Source: JAITMY01 sp031549685
Lineage (GTDB): Bacteria > Bacteroidota > Bacteroidia > Bacteroidales > UBA932
Direction: 5' to 3'
NCBI GenBank assembly: GCA_031549685.1
Contig: JAVBPG010000046.1
Coordinates: forward strand, 1-15,304
Length of the DNA stretch: 15,304 nt
Shown: positions 6,155 through 12,387 of the stretch, one piece after another
How positions within the stretch are numbered: the stretch's first letter is position 1
Layout: each line of letters opens with the position of its first letter
Made by a program: the position numbers and the translations under genes
Notes under the pieces: model-generated
Told to the model about the DNA's origin: nothing
What the model saw: the letters and a program-made list of their open reading frames with translations, nothing else
Databases searched by the model: none

Positions 6155-7522
6155 ATGAAAGACTTTACCCAAGGAAAAATACTGCCGCAGCTCATTTCGC
6201 TGGCGCTGCCCATAATGGGCACGGGCCTGGCGCAGCTGGCCTATACCTTTACCAACATTTTTTGGCTGGGAAGGCTCAGCAGCGAGGCGGTGGCCGCGGC
6301 CTCCATTGCCGGCTTCATATCGTGGATAACGTACGCCCTGGCCTGCACCACCAAGGTGGGCGCCGAGGTGGGCATTGCGCAGGCCATAGGCCAGAAAAAG
6401 CTGCAGGTGGCGCGCTACATGGCGGCGCATGCCATAACCATAAGCCTGCTCATGGCGCTGGCGGTAAGCGTTAGCCTGCTTTTGTTTGCCCCGAAAATTG
6501 TGGGGCTGTTCAACCTTCAGCAGTCGGTAAATGAGCAGTGCCTGAGCTACCTGCGGATTCTCACCTACAGCATGCCGCTGTGGTTTTTGAACCCCACGTT
6601 CAGCGGCATATACAACGGTTGCGGCAATAGCCGCATACCCTTTTACGTGAGTACGCTAGGCATTCTGATCAACCTGGCCTTAGATCCGTTTTTTATTTTC
6701 GGCCTCGGATTTTTTCCGCGCTTGGAGGTCGAGGGCGCAGCGCTGTCCACCGCCCTGGCGCTGGTGGTGGAGGGCGCCGTATTTGTGGTAATGCTGCGCC
6801 GCAAAAAGAGCGCGCCCCTTGCCGGGCTTCGCTTTTTTACCGCCATTAAGCGCAGCCTGACCTGGCGGCTACTCAGGGTGGGTGCGCCGGCCTCGCTGCA
6901 AAGCGCCCTATTTGCCGTTTTCTCCATGACGCTCTCCGCCATTTCGGCCTCGGTGGGTGGCTACATTGGCGTGGCGGTGCAGGGTGCGGGCGGGCAAATA
7001 GAGTCGCTATCGTGGGTTACGGCCACCGGCGTGGCCACGGCCCTGGGCGCCTACATTGGCCAGAACTACGGCGCGCAGCAAATGCGCCGCGTGCAGAAAA
7101 GTTTTATGGCCGGTATGGGCGTGGTGTGCCTTTACGGGGCAGTGGTGAGCGCCTGCTTTGTGCTGTGGGGGCGCCACATCTTCGCCTTCTTTATTCCGGC
7201 CGATGAGTTGGTTATCAACGAGGGGGCGCGCTACCTGTTTATTTTTGGCCTGTCGCAGGTGTTTTTGTGCGCCGAAATTGCCGCTACCGGCGCGTTCAAC
7301 GGCCTTGGTCGTAGCTACTACCCTGCCATTGTAAGCATTACGCTCAACGCGGCGCGCATTCCGGCGGCCATTGTGCTGTCGCGCCGCATGGGCTTAGAGG
7401 GCGTGTGGTGGGCTATGTGTTTATCAACCTTGCTAAAGGGTATTATTTTGTCCGTAACTTTTCCTACTTTTGTAAAAAAAATTGAGAGGCAGCTCTCGGC
7501 CTCAAAGTTGAGAAGCATATAA
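6155..7522 (+). CDS. MATE family efflux transporter
   Basis: Inner-membrane multidrug/toxin exporter of the MATE family, 455 aa, the usual length, with about twelve hydrophobic segments in two related halves. The start, TQGKILPQLISLALPIMGTGLAQLAY, is the typical first helix region of the NorM/DinF-like group. GAEVGIAQAIGQKK near residue 70 and its counterpart GVATALGAYIGQNYGAQQ in the second half are the paired family motifs. Such pumps couple export of cationic drugs or metabolites to Na+ or H+ entry; the substrate cannot be told from sequence. The start codon lies 7 bases past a very stable hairpin, so translation or read-through from the upstream TPR gene may be reduced. The protein looks intact. 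Confidence 0.95.
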   Translation: MKDFTQGKILPQLISLALPIMGTGLAQLAYTFTNIFWLGRLSSEAVAAASIAGFISWITYALACTTKVGAEVGIAQAIGQKKLQVARYMAAHAITISLLMALAVSVSLLLFAPKIVGLFNLQQSVNEQCLSYLRILTYSMPLWFLNPTFSGIYNGCGNSRIPFYVSTLGILINLALDPFFIFGLGFFPRLEVEGAALSTALALVVEGAVFVVMLRRKKSAPLAGLRFFTAIKRSLTWRLLRVGAPASLQSALFAVFSMTLSAISASVGGYIGVAVQGAGGQIESLSWVTATGVATALGAYIGQNYGAQQMRRVQKSFMAGMGVVCLYGAVVSACFVLWGRHIFAFFIPADELVINEGARYLFIFGLSQVFLCAEIAATGAFNGLGRSYYPAIVSITLNAARIPAAIVLSRRMGLEGVWWAMCLSTLLKGIILSVTFPTFVKKIERQLSASKLRSI

Positions 7523-7580
7523 AACCACCAATACACCGAGAACGACGACCTGCAGCCGCCATCAATCATCCATTACATTT

Positions 7581-8531
7581 ATGAGGTATTTCGTTTTTTT
7601 ATTGATGCTGTCTCTTCCCGTGGTATGCCGGGCGGAGCGCCTGTACTGCGATAAAAATATGAAGCCCTGTAAGGCGCGCAAGGCCGCGTACTACCGCGAT
7701 GTGGACACCCTTGCCGGCGGAAAGTTGAGCGTACGAACCTATAGGCTTAAGGATACCTCCCTGTACAGCAGGGGCGTATATATGTCGCTATTTCCGGACA
7801 AGGCCGATACGCTTCTACTCTACGATGAGGCGGGTAAATTAAAGGAGCAGGAGACGTATGGCGCAAATGATTTGTGCAACACCTCTCGCTACTACCCTTC
7901 GGGGGAGCTAAAAGCTGTAAGTACTGCCTTCGGCGCTAAAGGCCGACGAAGCTATACATCGTGGTATTCCAACAAGCAGCTACGCTATAAATACCAAACA
8001 GTTGCGGTTAGCGGCATTCAAGAACTTGACGGCGAGGTGCTCTCGTACTACCCGAATGGGAAGTTAAAGCGCAAGGAAAGGTACGTAAAAGGGGTTATGC
8101 AAGGTAGCGGAGAGCGCTACGATACGGCAGGAAATCCCGTAGCATTTTATCCGTTTTGGGAAAGCCCTTGCTATGACGTACCATCGTATAGCCCAACCTG
8201 TTTTAAAAAATTTGGCGAGTATGTGATTGGCAACATTTATAGCTATGTGGACAAAAATACGCGGGGCAGTGTTTTTAAAAAGCAGGCCCTCGTATCGTTT
8301 GTTATAGGCCCCAATGGAAAAGTTGAGCGCGCAAGGCTTCTTCAATCCACAGGTAGCCATGAGTTAGATTATGCAGCAGTTCAAGTTGTTATTGACGCTA
8401 AGGGTTGGACGCCCGGCAAAATAGAGGGAGAGCCTACCTCTGTATCTTTTGTAGTGCCGATAACAATTAATCCAAGTCCACACAATCACACAACCACAAA
8501 TGCGTTCGGTGCTCAAGATGCTTATAACTGA
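7581..8531 (+). CDS. Exported MORN-repeat protein with TonB C-terminal domain
   Basis: A 316-aa protein with a short signal peptide (MRYFVFLLMLSLPVVCRA) and no other membrane anchor, so it should be periplasmic or secreted. The middle holds three to four MORN_2/YwqK-like repeats (YDEAGKLKEQETY near 81, YYPSGELKA near 105, WYSNKQLRYKY near 128, YYPNGKLKRKERY near 156). The C-terminal part, about 215-296, is a TonB_C fold, shown by FVIGPNGKVERARLLQSTG, ELDYAAVQVV and WTPGKIEGEP. It lacks the N-terminal membrane helix and Pro-rich linker of energy-transducing TonB, so it is probably not a classical energiser. It is more AT-rich than its neighbours. ApbE starts 13 bp downstream, so the two are probably co-transcribed. 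Confidence 0.85.
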   Translation: MRYFVFLLMLSLPVVCRAERLYCDKNMKPCKARKAAYYRDVDTLAGGKLSVRTYRLKDTSLYSRGVYMSLFPDKADTLLLYDEAGKLKEQETYGANDLCNTSRYYPSGELKAVSTAFGAKGRRSYTSWYSNKQLRYKYQTVAVSGIQELDGEVLSYYPNGKLKRKERYVKGVMQGSGERYDTAGNPVAFYPFWESPCYDVPSYSPTCFKKFGEYVIGNIYSYVDKNTRGSVFKKQALVSFVIGPNGKVERARLLQSTGSHELDYAAVQVVIDAKGWTPGKIEGEPTSVSFVVPITINPSPHNHTTTNAFGAQDAYN

Positions 8532-8544
8532 TGCCTTTTAGAAA

Positions 8545-9540
8545 ATGAGAAAACTTTTGCTGCTATTCATCTGCCTTGCCTTTAGCCTCTGCGGCAGCTG
8601 CGCCTCGCCCGCGCCGTACACGCGCATCAGCGGCTTTGTGGAGGGCACCACCTACGCCATCACCTACGAGGGCGCCGACACGCTCAAGGCCGAGATAGAG
8701 GCGCTGCTGGCGCGCTTCGACAATTCGCTCTCGGTGTACAACAGCGCCTCCATTATCTCCAAGGTCAACAGGAATGAGGCGGTGGAGTTGGACAGCTTTT
8801 TCGTAACCTGCTTTTCGCTGGCGCAAAAAATTTCGAAAGCCAGCAACGGCGCCTTCGACATAAGCGCGGCTCCCCTGTTCCAGGTCTGGGGCTTTGGCAG
8901 CCAAAAAATATCGGACATCCCAAGCAAGGCGCAGGTGGATAGCCTAAAAGCCTTTTGCGGAATGGATAAAATTAGGATAGAAAACAACCGGATTGTAAAA
9001 ACCGATCCGCGCGTGAGCCTCAACGCCAACGCCATTGCCAAGGGTTACTCGGCCGATGTGGTGGCGCACTTTTTGGAGAGCAGGGGCAAAAGAAGCTACC
9101 TGGTGGAAATTGGCGGCGAGATTTTCTGCCGCGGCATCAACCAGCGCGGAAGCCCCTGGATTATAGGCATTGACCGTCCCACCGACGGCAACTACACGCC
9201 CGGTGCCGACGTGCAGGCCAAGCTCAAGCTGAGCGGTAAAGGGCTGGCCACCTCGGGCAACTACCGTAAATTTTTTGTGATCAACGGACAAAAGTATGCG
9301 CACACCATTAACCCCGCTACCGGCTACCCATCGCACAACAACCTGCTAAGCGCAAGCGTAGTGGCGCCTACCTGCGGTGAGGCCGATGCCTATGCTACCG
9401 TGCTGATGGTGGTAGGCCTCGATAGCGCCAAGCGCATGCTACAGCTGCATCCCGAGCTGGATGCGCTGCTCATATACGCCGAGGGTGTTGAGTTCAAAAC
9501 CTACGCCACGCCGGGGTTTGCAAGAAATATGGTGCAGTAA
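8545..9540 (+). CDS. apbE: ApbE-family FAD:protein FMN transferase, lipoprotein
   Basis: Transfers FMN from FAD onto Ser/Thr of target proteins outside the cytoplasm, in a Mg2+-dependent reaction. The 331-aa protein starts with a hydrophobic signal ending in LCGSC (Cys19), a slightly unusual lipobox, so it is probably a lipoprotein. Family motifs are in order: RFDNSLSVYN near 58-66, FDISAAPLFQVWGF at 104-117, KGYSADV at 166-172, EIGGEI at 188-193, LSGKGLATSGNYRKFF at 229-244, HTINPATGYP at 253-262 and the metal-binding DAYAT at 281-285. All look intact. No RnfG/NqrC-type FMN-binding substrate is encoded beside it, so its target is unknown. Nearby exported nitroreductases are flavin enzymes but lack an obvious flavinylation motif. 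Confidence 0.95.
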   Translation: MRKLLLLFICLAFSLCGSCASPAPYTRISGFVEGTTYAITYEGADTLKAEIEALLARFDNSLSVYNSASIISKVNRNEAVELDSFFVTCFSLAQKISKASNGAFDISAAPLFQVWGFGSQKISDIPSKAQVDSLKAFCGMDKIRIENNRIVKTDPRVSLNANAIAKGYSADVVAHFLESRGKRSYLVEIGGEIFCRGINQRGSPWIIGIDRPTDGNYTPGADVQAKLKLSGKGLATSGNYRKFFVINGQKYAHTINPATGYPSHNNLLSASVVAPTCGEADAYATVLMVVGLDSAKRMLQLHPELDALLIYAEGVEFKTYATPGFARNMVQ

Positions 9541-9600
9541 ATGCAGGCAACGATAGCAGCTTACTTAAGCTTCAAAAATCAAAAAAAGATATCTAACCAT

Positions 9601-9747
9601 AGAGACACGGAGAACACAAAATAACACCCTCTATACTTCTCTGCATAGCTAAATGACATTCAAATGTTTAGTAGAAATTTTTGAGAAAACAGAGAGGAGC
9701 CTATTGAGCTGCTTGCGGATTAGCCTTTTTGTGTTCTCCGTGTCTCT
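9601..9747. repeat. 21-bp inverted repeat around a 105-bp interior
   Basis: AGAGACACGGAGAACACAAAA at 9601-9620/9621 is perfectly complementary to 9727-9747. The outer flanks TAACC (9594-9598) and GGTTA (9770-9774) are also complementary if the GC hairpin at 9746-9762 and its neighbours are looped out. There is no open frame inside, so this could be a non-autonomous repeat element or its relic. GAGACACGGAGAACAC-like words recur in intergenic DNA of many bacteria, to my memory. Confidence 0.8.
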
Positions 9748-9762
9748 CCCGCCTTGCGGGAC
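9746..9762. repeat. Small GC-rich hairpin shared with 1577-1594
   Basis: CTCCCGC-CTT-GCGGGAC. The arms are identical to the minus-strand reading of 1577-1594, including the outermost C...C pair that cannot base-pair; only the loop differs. It interrupts the right side of the larger inverted repeat that ends at 9747. Confidence 0.6.
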
Positions 9763-9819
9763 AAGCTCTGGTTAAAGTTTAATCAATCTCTAAAAAAACT
9801 TTTTATAAAAATCGGAAAC

Positions 9820-10425
9820 ATGAAAAAAATACTTGTAATAGCCGCCGTAGCGCTTATGACGGCCAACGTTTTTGCCCAAAACATTAAGCTCCCCGCCCCC
9901 GACAAGAGCGGCGGCATGCCCCTGATGAAGGCCATAGCCGAGCGCAGGAGCGCACGAGAGTTTGATAGCAAGCCGCTGTCCGACCAAACGCTCTCGAACC
10001 TGCTGTGGGCGGCCTACGGCTTCAACCGCCCCTACATGCGCACCGTGGCGTCGGACCACAACAAGCAGGAATTTGACCTGTACGTGGCGCTCGAAAAGGG
10101 AACCTACCGCTACCTGGCCCTTGAGCACGAGCTCGAGCCGGTGGCCGCCGGCGACTTGCGCCCGCTCACCGGCAAGCAGGAGTTTGTAAAAACGGCGCCG
10201 CTCAACCTGGTGTACGTGTACGACATGGATAAGCAAACCGATACTAACGGTGCCTACACCGACTGCGGACTTATAGCGCAAAACGTGTACCTGGTATGCG
10301 CCTCCGAAGGCCTGGCCTCGGTGCTGCGCGTTTACATCGACTTCGAGGCTTTGGGCAAGGCGCTCAAGCTCTCGGACCGAAAAAAGATACTGTACAGCCA
10401 AACGGTGGGCTACCCCAAAAAGTAG
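9820..10425 (+). CDS. Exported nitroreductase-family protein (SagB/ThcOx-like), copy 1
   Basis: Predicted periplasmic FMN-dependent oxidoreductase of the nitroreductase superfamily, 201 aa from the ATG at 9820. This start gives a standard signal peptide (MKKILVIAAVALMTANVFA|Q). ERRSAREFDSKPLS at 41-54 is the family's N-terminal phosphate-binding stretch. LSNLLWAAYGFNRP at 58-71, TAPLNLVYVYD at 125-135, DCGLIAQNVYLVCASEGL at 148-165 and QTVGYPKK at the end follow the SagB/ThcOx-like pattern seen in exported Bacteroidota members. The substrate is unknown. A paralogue follows after 74 bp, with more than half of the mature residues identical by eye. ApbE lies upstream on the same strand but is separated by repeat-containing DNA. 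Confidence 0.9.
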   Translation: MKKILVIAAVALMTANVFAQNIKLPAPDKSGGMPLMKAIAERRSAREFDSKPLSDQTLSNLLWAAYGFNRPYMRTVASDHNKQEFDLYVALEKGTYRYLALEHELEPVAAGDLRPLTGKQEFVKTAPLNLVYVYDMDKQTDTNGAYTDCGLIAQNVYLVCASEGLASVLRVYIDFEALGKALKLSDRKKILYSQTVGYPKK

Positions 10426-10499
10426 CGCGCCCTTTACGTAGCTGAAAGCTCAGGCTAAGTCGCAACAAAGGTTTTTAAACTCAACTAATTTATAAAAAA

Positions 10500-11114
10500 A
10501 TGAAAAACGTAACGCTAATTATTCTCGCAACGCTTTTGAGCACAAGTATTTTTGCCCAAAACGTAAAGCTTCCCGAACCCCAAAAGACCGGTGGAAAGCC
10601 GCTCATGGAGGCCATTGCCCAGCGCCAAAGCGCGCGCGACTTCGATACCCAAAAGGAGCTGTCGATGCAGCAGCTGTCCAACATTTTGTGGGCTGCCTAC
10701 GGCTACAACCGCCCCAACATGCGCACCGTGCCCTCGGCCAACAACAAGCAGGCGTTTGAGGTGTACGTAACCCTCAAGGGCGGCATGTACCTGTACAACG
10801 CGGCCACCAACACGCTGGAGCTGAAGTCGAGCAAAGATTTGCGCGGCGCCACCGGCAAGCAGCCCTTTGTAGCAACGGCGCCGGTTAACCTGGTTTACGT
10901 GTACAGCACCGAGTTGCAAAGCAACGAGTACATGGCCTACGCCGACTGCGGATTTATTTCGCAAAATGTGTACCTTGCCTGTGCCTCGGAGGGCTTAGCC
11001 ACCGTGGTGAGGGGCAACATGGACGTGGCCACCATGCAAAAGGAGTTTAACCTGCCCAAAACCAAGAAGCCTGTTTTGAGCCAAACGATAGGCTACGCAA
11101 AAGCAAAGAAGTAG
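10500..11114 (+). CDS. Exported nitroreductase-family protein (SagB/ThcOx-like), copy 2
   Basis: Tandem paralogue of the preceding gene, 204 aa, with its own signal peptide (MKNVTLIILATLLSTSIFA|Q). It keeps QRQSARDFDTQKELS at 41-55, LSNILWAAYGYNRPNMRTVPS at 59-79, TAPVNLVYVYS at 126-136, ADCGFISQNVYLACASEGL at 148-166 and QTIGYAKAKK at the end. The middle (about residues 93-115) and the C-terminal lid (about 172-190) differ most from copy 1, as expected if the two have separate substrates after duplication. The spacing suggests one transcript with copy 1, ended by the terminator at 11161-11197. The function is otherwise unknown. Confidence 0.9.
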   Translation: MKNVTLIILATLLSTSIFAQNVKLPEPQKTGGKPLMEAIAQRQSARDFDTQKELSMQQLSNILWAAYGYNRPNMRTVPSANNKQAFEVYVTLKGGMYLYNAATNTLELKSSKDLRGATGKQPFVATAPVNLVYVYSTELQSNEYMAYADCGFISQNVYLACASEGLATVVRGNMDVATMQKEFNLPKTKKPVLSQTIGYAKAKK

Positions 11115-11160
11115 TGCATTGCTGCTCATCCTAACGGATTTTTTGGGCTGGCTACAAAAC

Positions 11161-11197
11161 AAAATCCCCCGACAACGCAGCGTTGCCGGGGGATTTT
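11161..11197. terminator. Bidirectional intrinsic terminator
   Basis: AAAATCCCCCG (11161-11171) pairs with CGGGGGATTTT (11187-11197). The stem continues, after one A/C mismatch, with CAACG/CGTTG around a CAG loop. The A-run on the left and T-run on the right serve both strands. It lies between convergent genes: the second nitroreductase ends at 11114 and slyD ends at 11217. Confidence 0.9.
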
Positions 11198-11216
11198 GCT
11201 GTAGGTATTGCGTGGC

Positions 11217-11756
11217 CTAATGGCTGCAACCGCAGCCGCAGCCTCCATCGTGCTCATCGTCGCAGGCATCGTCGCCGCAGCCGCAAACGTGGCCCTTTTG
11301 CAGCTCCTTTTCGGTAGCCTCGCGTACGCCGATAATTTTGCCCGTAAAGTTCAAGTCCATGCCGGCCAGCGGGTGGTTAAAATCGAGCGTAACGCCCTCG
11401 TCGTTGACCGTCAGCACGGTGCCCTGCACAATGTGCCCGGTGTTATCCTGCATGGGAATAACGTTGCCCTCCACGAGCAGGTCTTCCTCCAGCTTGCCGT
11501 CAATCATGAACATGTCGAGCGGAAAATCCATAATGGCTTTTTCGTCCGCCTCGCCGTAGCCCTCGGTGGCGCTGAGGGTAAACTTAAATTCGTCGCCCAC
11601 GTTCTTGCCGTCAATGTTGGCCTCGAACTTGGGGAGGAGCATGCCGCTGCCGAATATGAACTCCAGCGGCTGCTGCGCGGTAGCCGTATCCACCACTTCG
11701 CCGTCAACAGTAAGCTGGTAGGACAACGAAACTACCTTGTTGTTTGAGATTTGCAT
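11217..11756 (-). CDS. slyD: FKBP-type peptidyl-prolyl isomerase, SlyD-like
   Basis: Cytoplasmic proline isomerase and chaperone of the SlyD type, 179 aa with no signal peptide. The FKBP part is split as in SlyD: SYQLTVDGEVVDT near 12-24, FIFGSGMLLPKFEANIDG at 33-50 and FNHPLAGMDLNFTGKI at 126-141. An inserted chaperone flap fills about 70-125. The tail from about 155 has six Cys and three His, including HVCGCG and GGCGCGCSH, which is a metal-binding tail like the one that lets E. coli SlyD supply Ni2+ to hydrogenase assembly. The tail is shorter than in E. coli, but the Cys density is high. It lies 38 bp downstream of the PNPOx-like lipoprotein gene and was probably transcribed with it. No hydrogenase genes are in the window. 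Confidence 0.95.
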   Translation of the reverse strand: MQISNNKVVSLSYQLTVDGEVVDTATAQQPLEFIFGSGMLLPKFEANIDGKNVGDEFKFTLSATEGYGEADEKAIMDFPLDMFMIDGKLEEDLLVEGNVIPMQDNTGHIVQGTVLTVNDEGVTLDFNHPLAGMDLNFTGKIIGVREATEKELQKGHVCGCGDDACDDEHDGGCGCGCSH

Positions 11757-11794
11757 AAAATTTTGTTGTAAAATAAAGTCAAAGTTGAGCTTGC

Positions 11795-12328
11795 CTAAAA
11801 GTTGACAAGCCTTGAGGCGCGACCGTCCGAGAAGTTGAACGAGGCGGTTCCCTTATCAACGTAAAACATGGTAAAGTGAGGATTTTGAGGATCTTGATAC
11901 AAGGGTATAAGGTAGGTTGCTACCTCAAAAGCCTTTTGCTTTATGGCCAAATCCTCGGTAAACACCACCTGCCCGCGGATGCGAATCCACTCGCCGGTGG
12001 CTGAGGCGGTGCAAACTTCAATATTTTTATTTTTGCTTAGCTGCCTAAAGATTTCCTTGTCGGTGCTGGTGGCAAAGTATATTCTGCCCTCGTGCTCCAG
12101 CACAAAGCTGAAGGGGCGCACGCGCGGCTGCTTGCCGTCCTCGCTGATGGTGCTTACGTAGTACGGAGGATGGGCCGTTAAAAATGCCATAACCTCCTTC
12201 AAGGCTTCGCTCTTTTCCACGGACACCTCGGCCGGGTTCTTCGCTTTTTCGGTCTTGTTGGCGCAGCCCGATAGCGCTACTACGGCGATCAGCATCATGG
12301 CCAGCGCCGTTTTCATAGCTGTTTTCAT
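11795..12328 (-). CDS. Lipoprotein with pyridoxamine-phosphate-oxidase-like flavin-binding fold
   Basis: Exported 177-aa protein. The N-terminus (MKTAMKTALAMMLIAVVALSGC) is a lipoprotein signal with lipobox LSGC and lipid-bearing Cys22. A second start at Met5 (12316) would work equally well. The mature part, about 44-130, has the split-barrel pattern of PNPOx-like proteins: YVSTISEDGKQPRVRPFSFVLEHEGRIYFATST, then NIEVCTAS and WIRIRGQVVF. This group binds FMN or related cofactors, but true pyridoxal-phosphate synthesis is unlikely outside the membrane. The exact role is unknown. It follows gyrA by 59 bp and precedes slyD by 38 bp on the same strand. Export of this fold is uncommon to my knowledge. 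Confidence 0.85.
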   Translation of the reverse strand: MKTAMKTALAMMLIAVVALSGCANKTEKAKNPAEVSVEKSEALKEVMAFLTAHPPYYVSTISEDGKQPRVRPFSFVLEHEGRIYFATSTDKEIFRQLSKNKNIEVCTASATGEWIRIRGQVVFTEDLAIKQKAFEVATYLIPLYQDPQNPHFTMFYVDKGTASFNFSDGRASRLVNF

Positions 12329-12387
12329 GGTTGTATAAGTTTTAATTGTTAAGTAAATATAGTGATACTCTGAAGTCCGGTTACCCC

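Larger units (their letters stand above)
9541..9819. other. Non-coding region with inverted-repeat element
   Basis: No gene is supported here. An in-frame TTG at 9754 would extend the next gene upstream, but the extension starts inside a palindrome and would bury the signal peptide, so I reject it. The region holds a 21-bp inverted repeat (9601-9621 and 9727-9747) around an AT-rich 105-bp interior, a small GC hairpin at 9746-9762, and an AT-rich leader. No TAnnTTTG promoter element is visible ahead of the nitroreductase gene. Confidence 0.6.

Noticed and set aside
7465..7472. TACTTTTG as promoter of the MORN/TonB-C gene
   Set aside because: The -7 element matches exactly, but it lies inside the MATE gene about 110 bases upstream and has no TTTG at the right spacing.
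9754..9819. Upstream TTG start for the first nitroreductase
   Set aside because: The extension starts inside a GC palindrome and places 22 residues before a normal signal peptide that has its own ATG at 9820.
10845..10860. Covalent flavinylation site (RGAT) in the second nitroreductase
   Set aside because: The residue before Gly is Arg rather than Ser/Thr, and the motif is not kept in the tandem paralogue.
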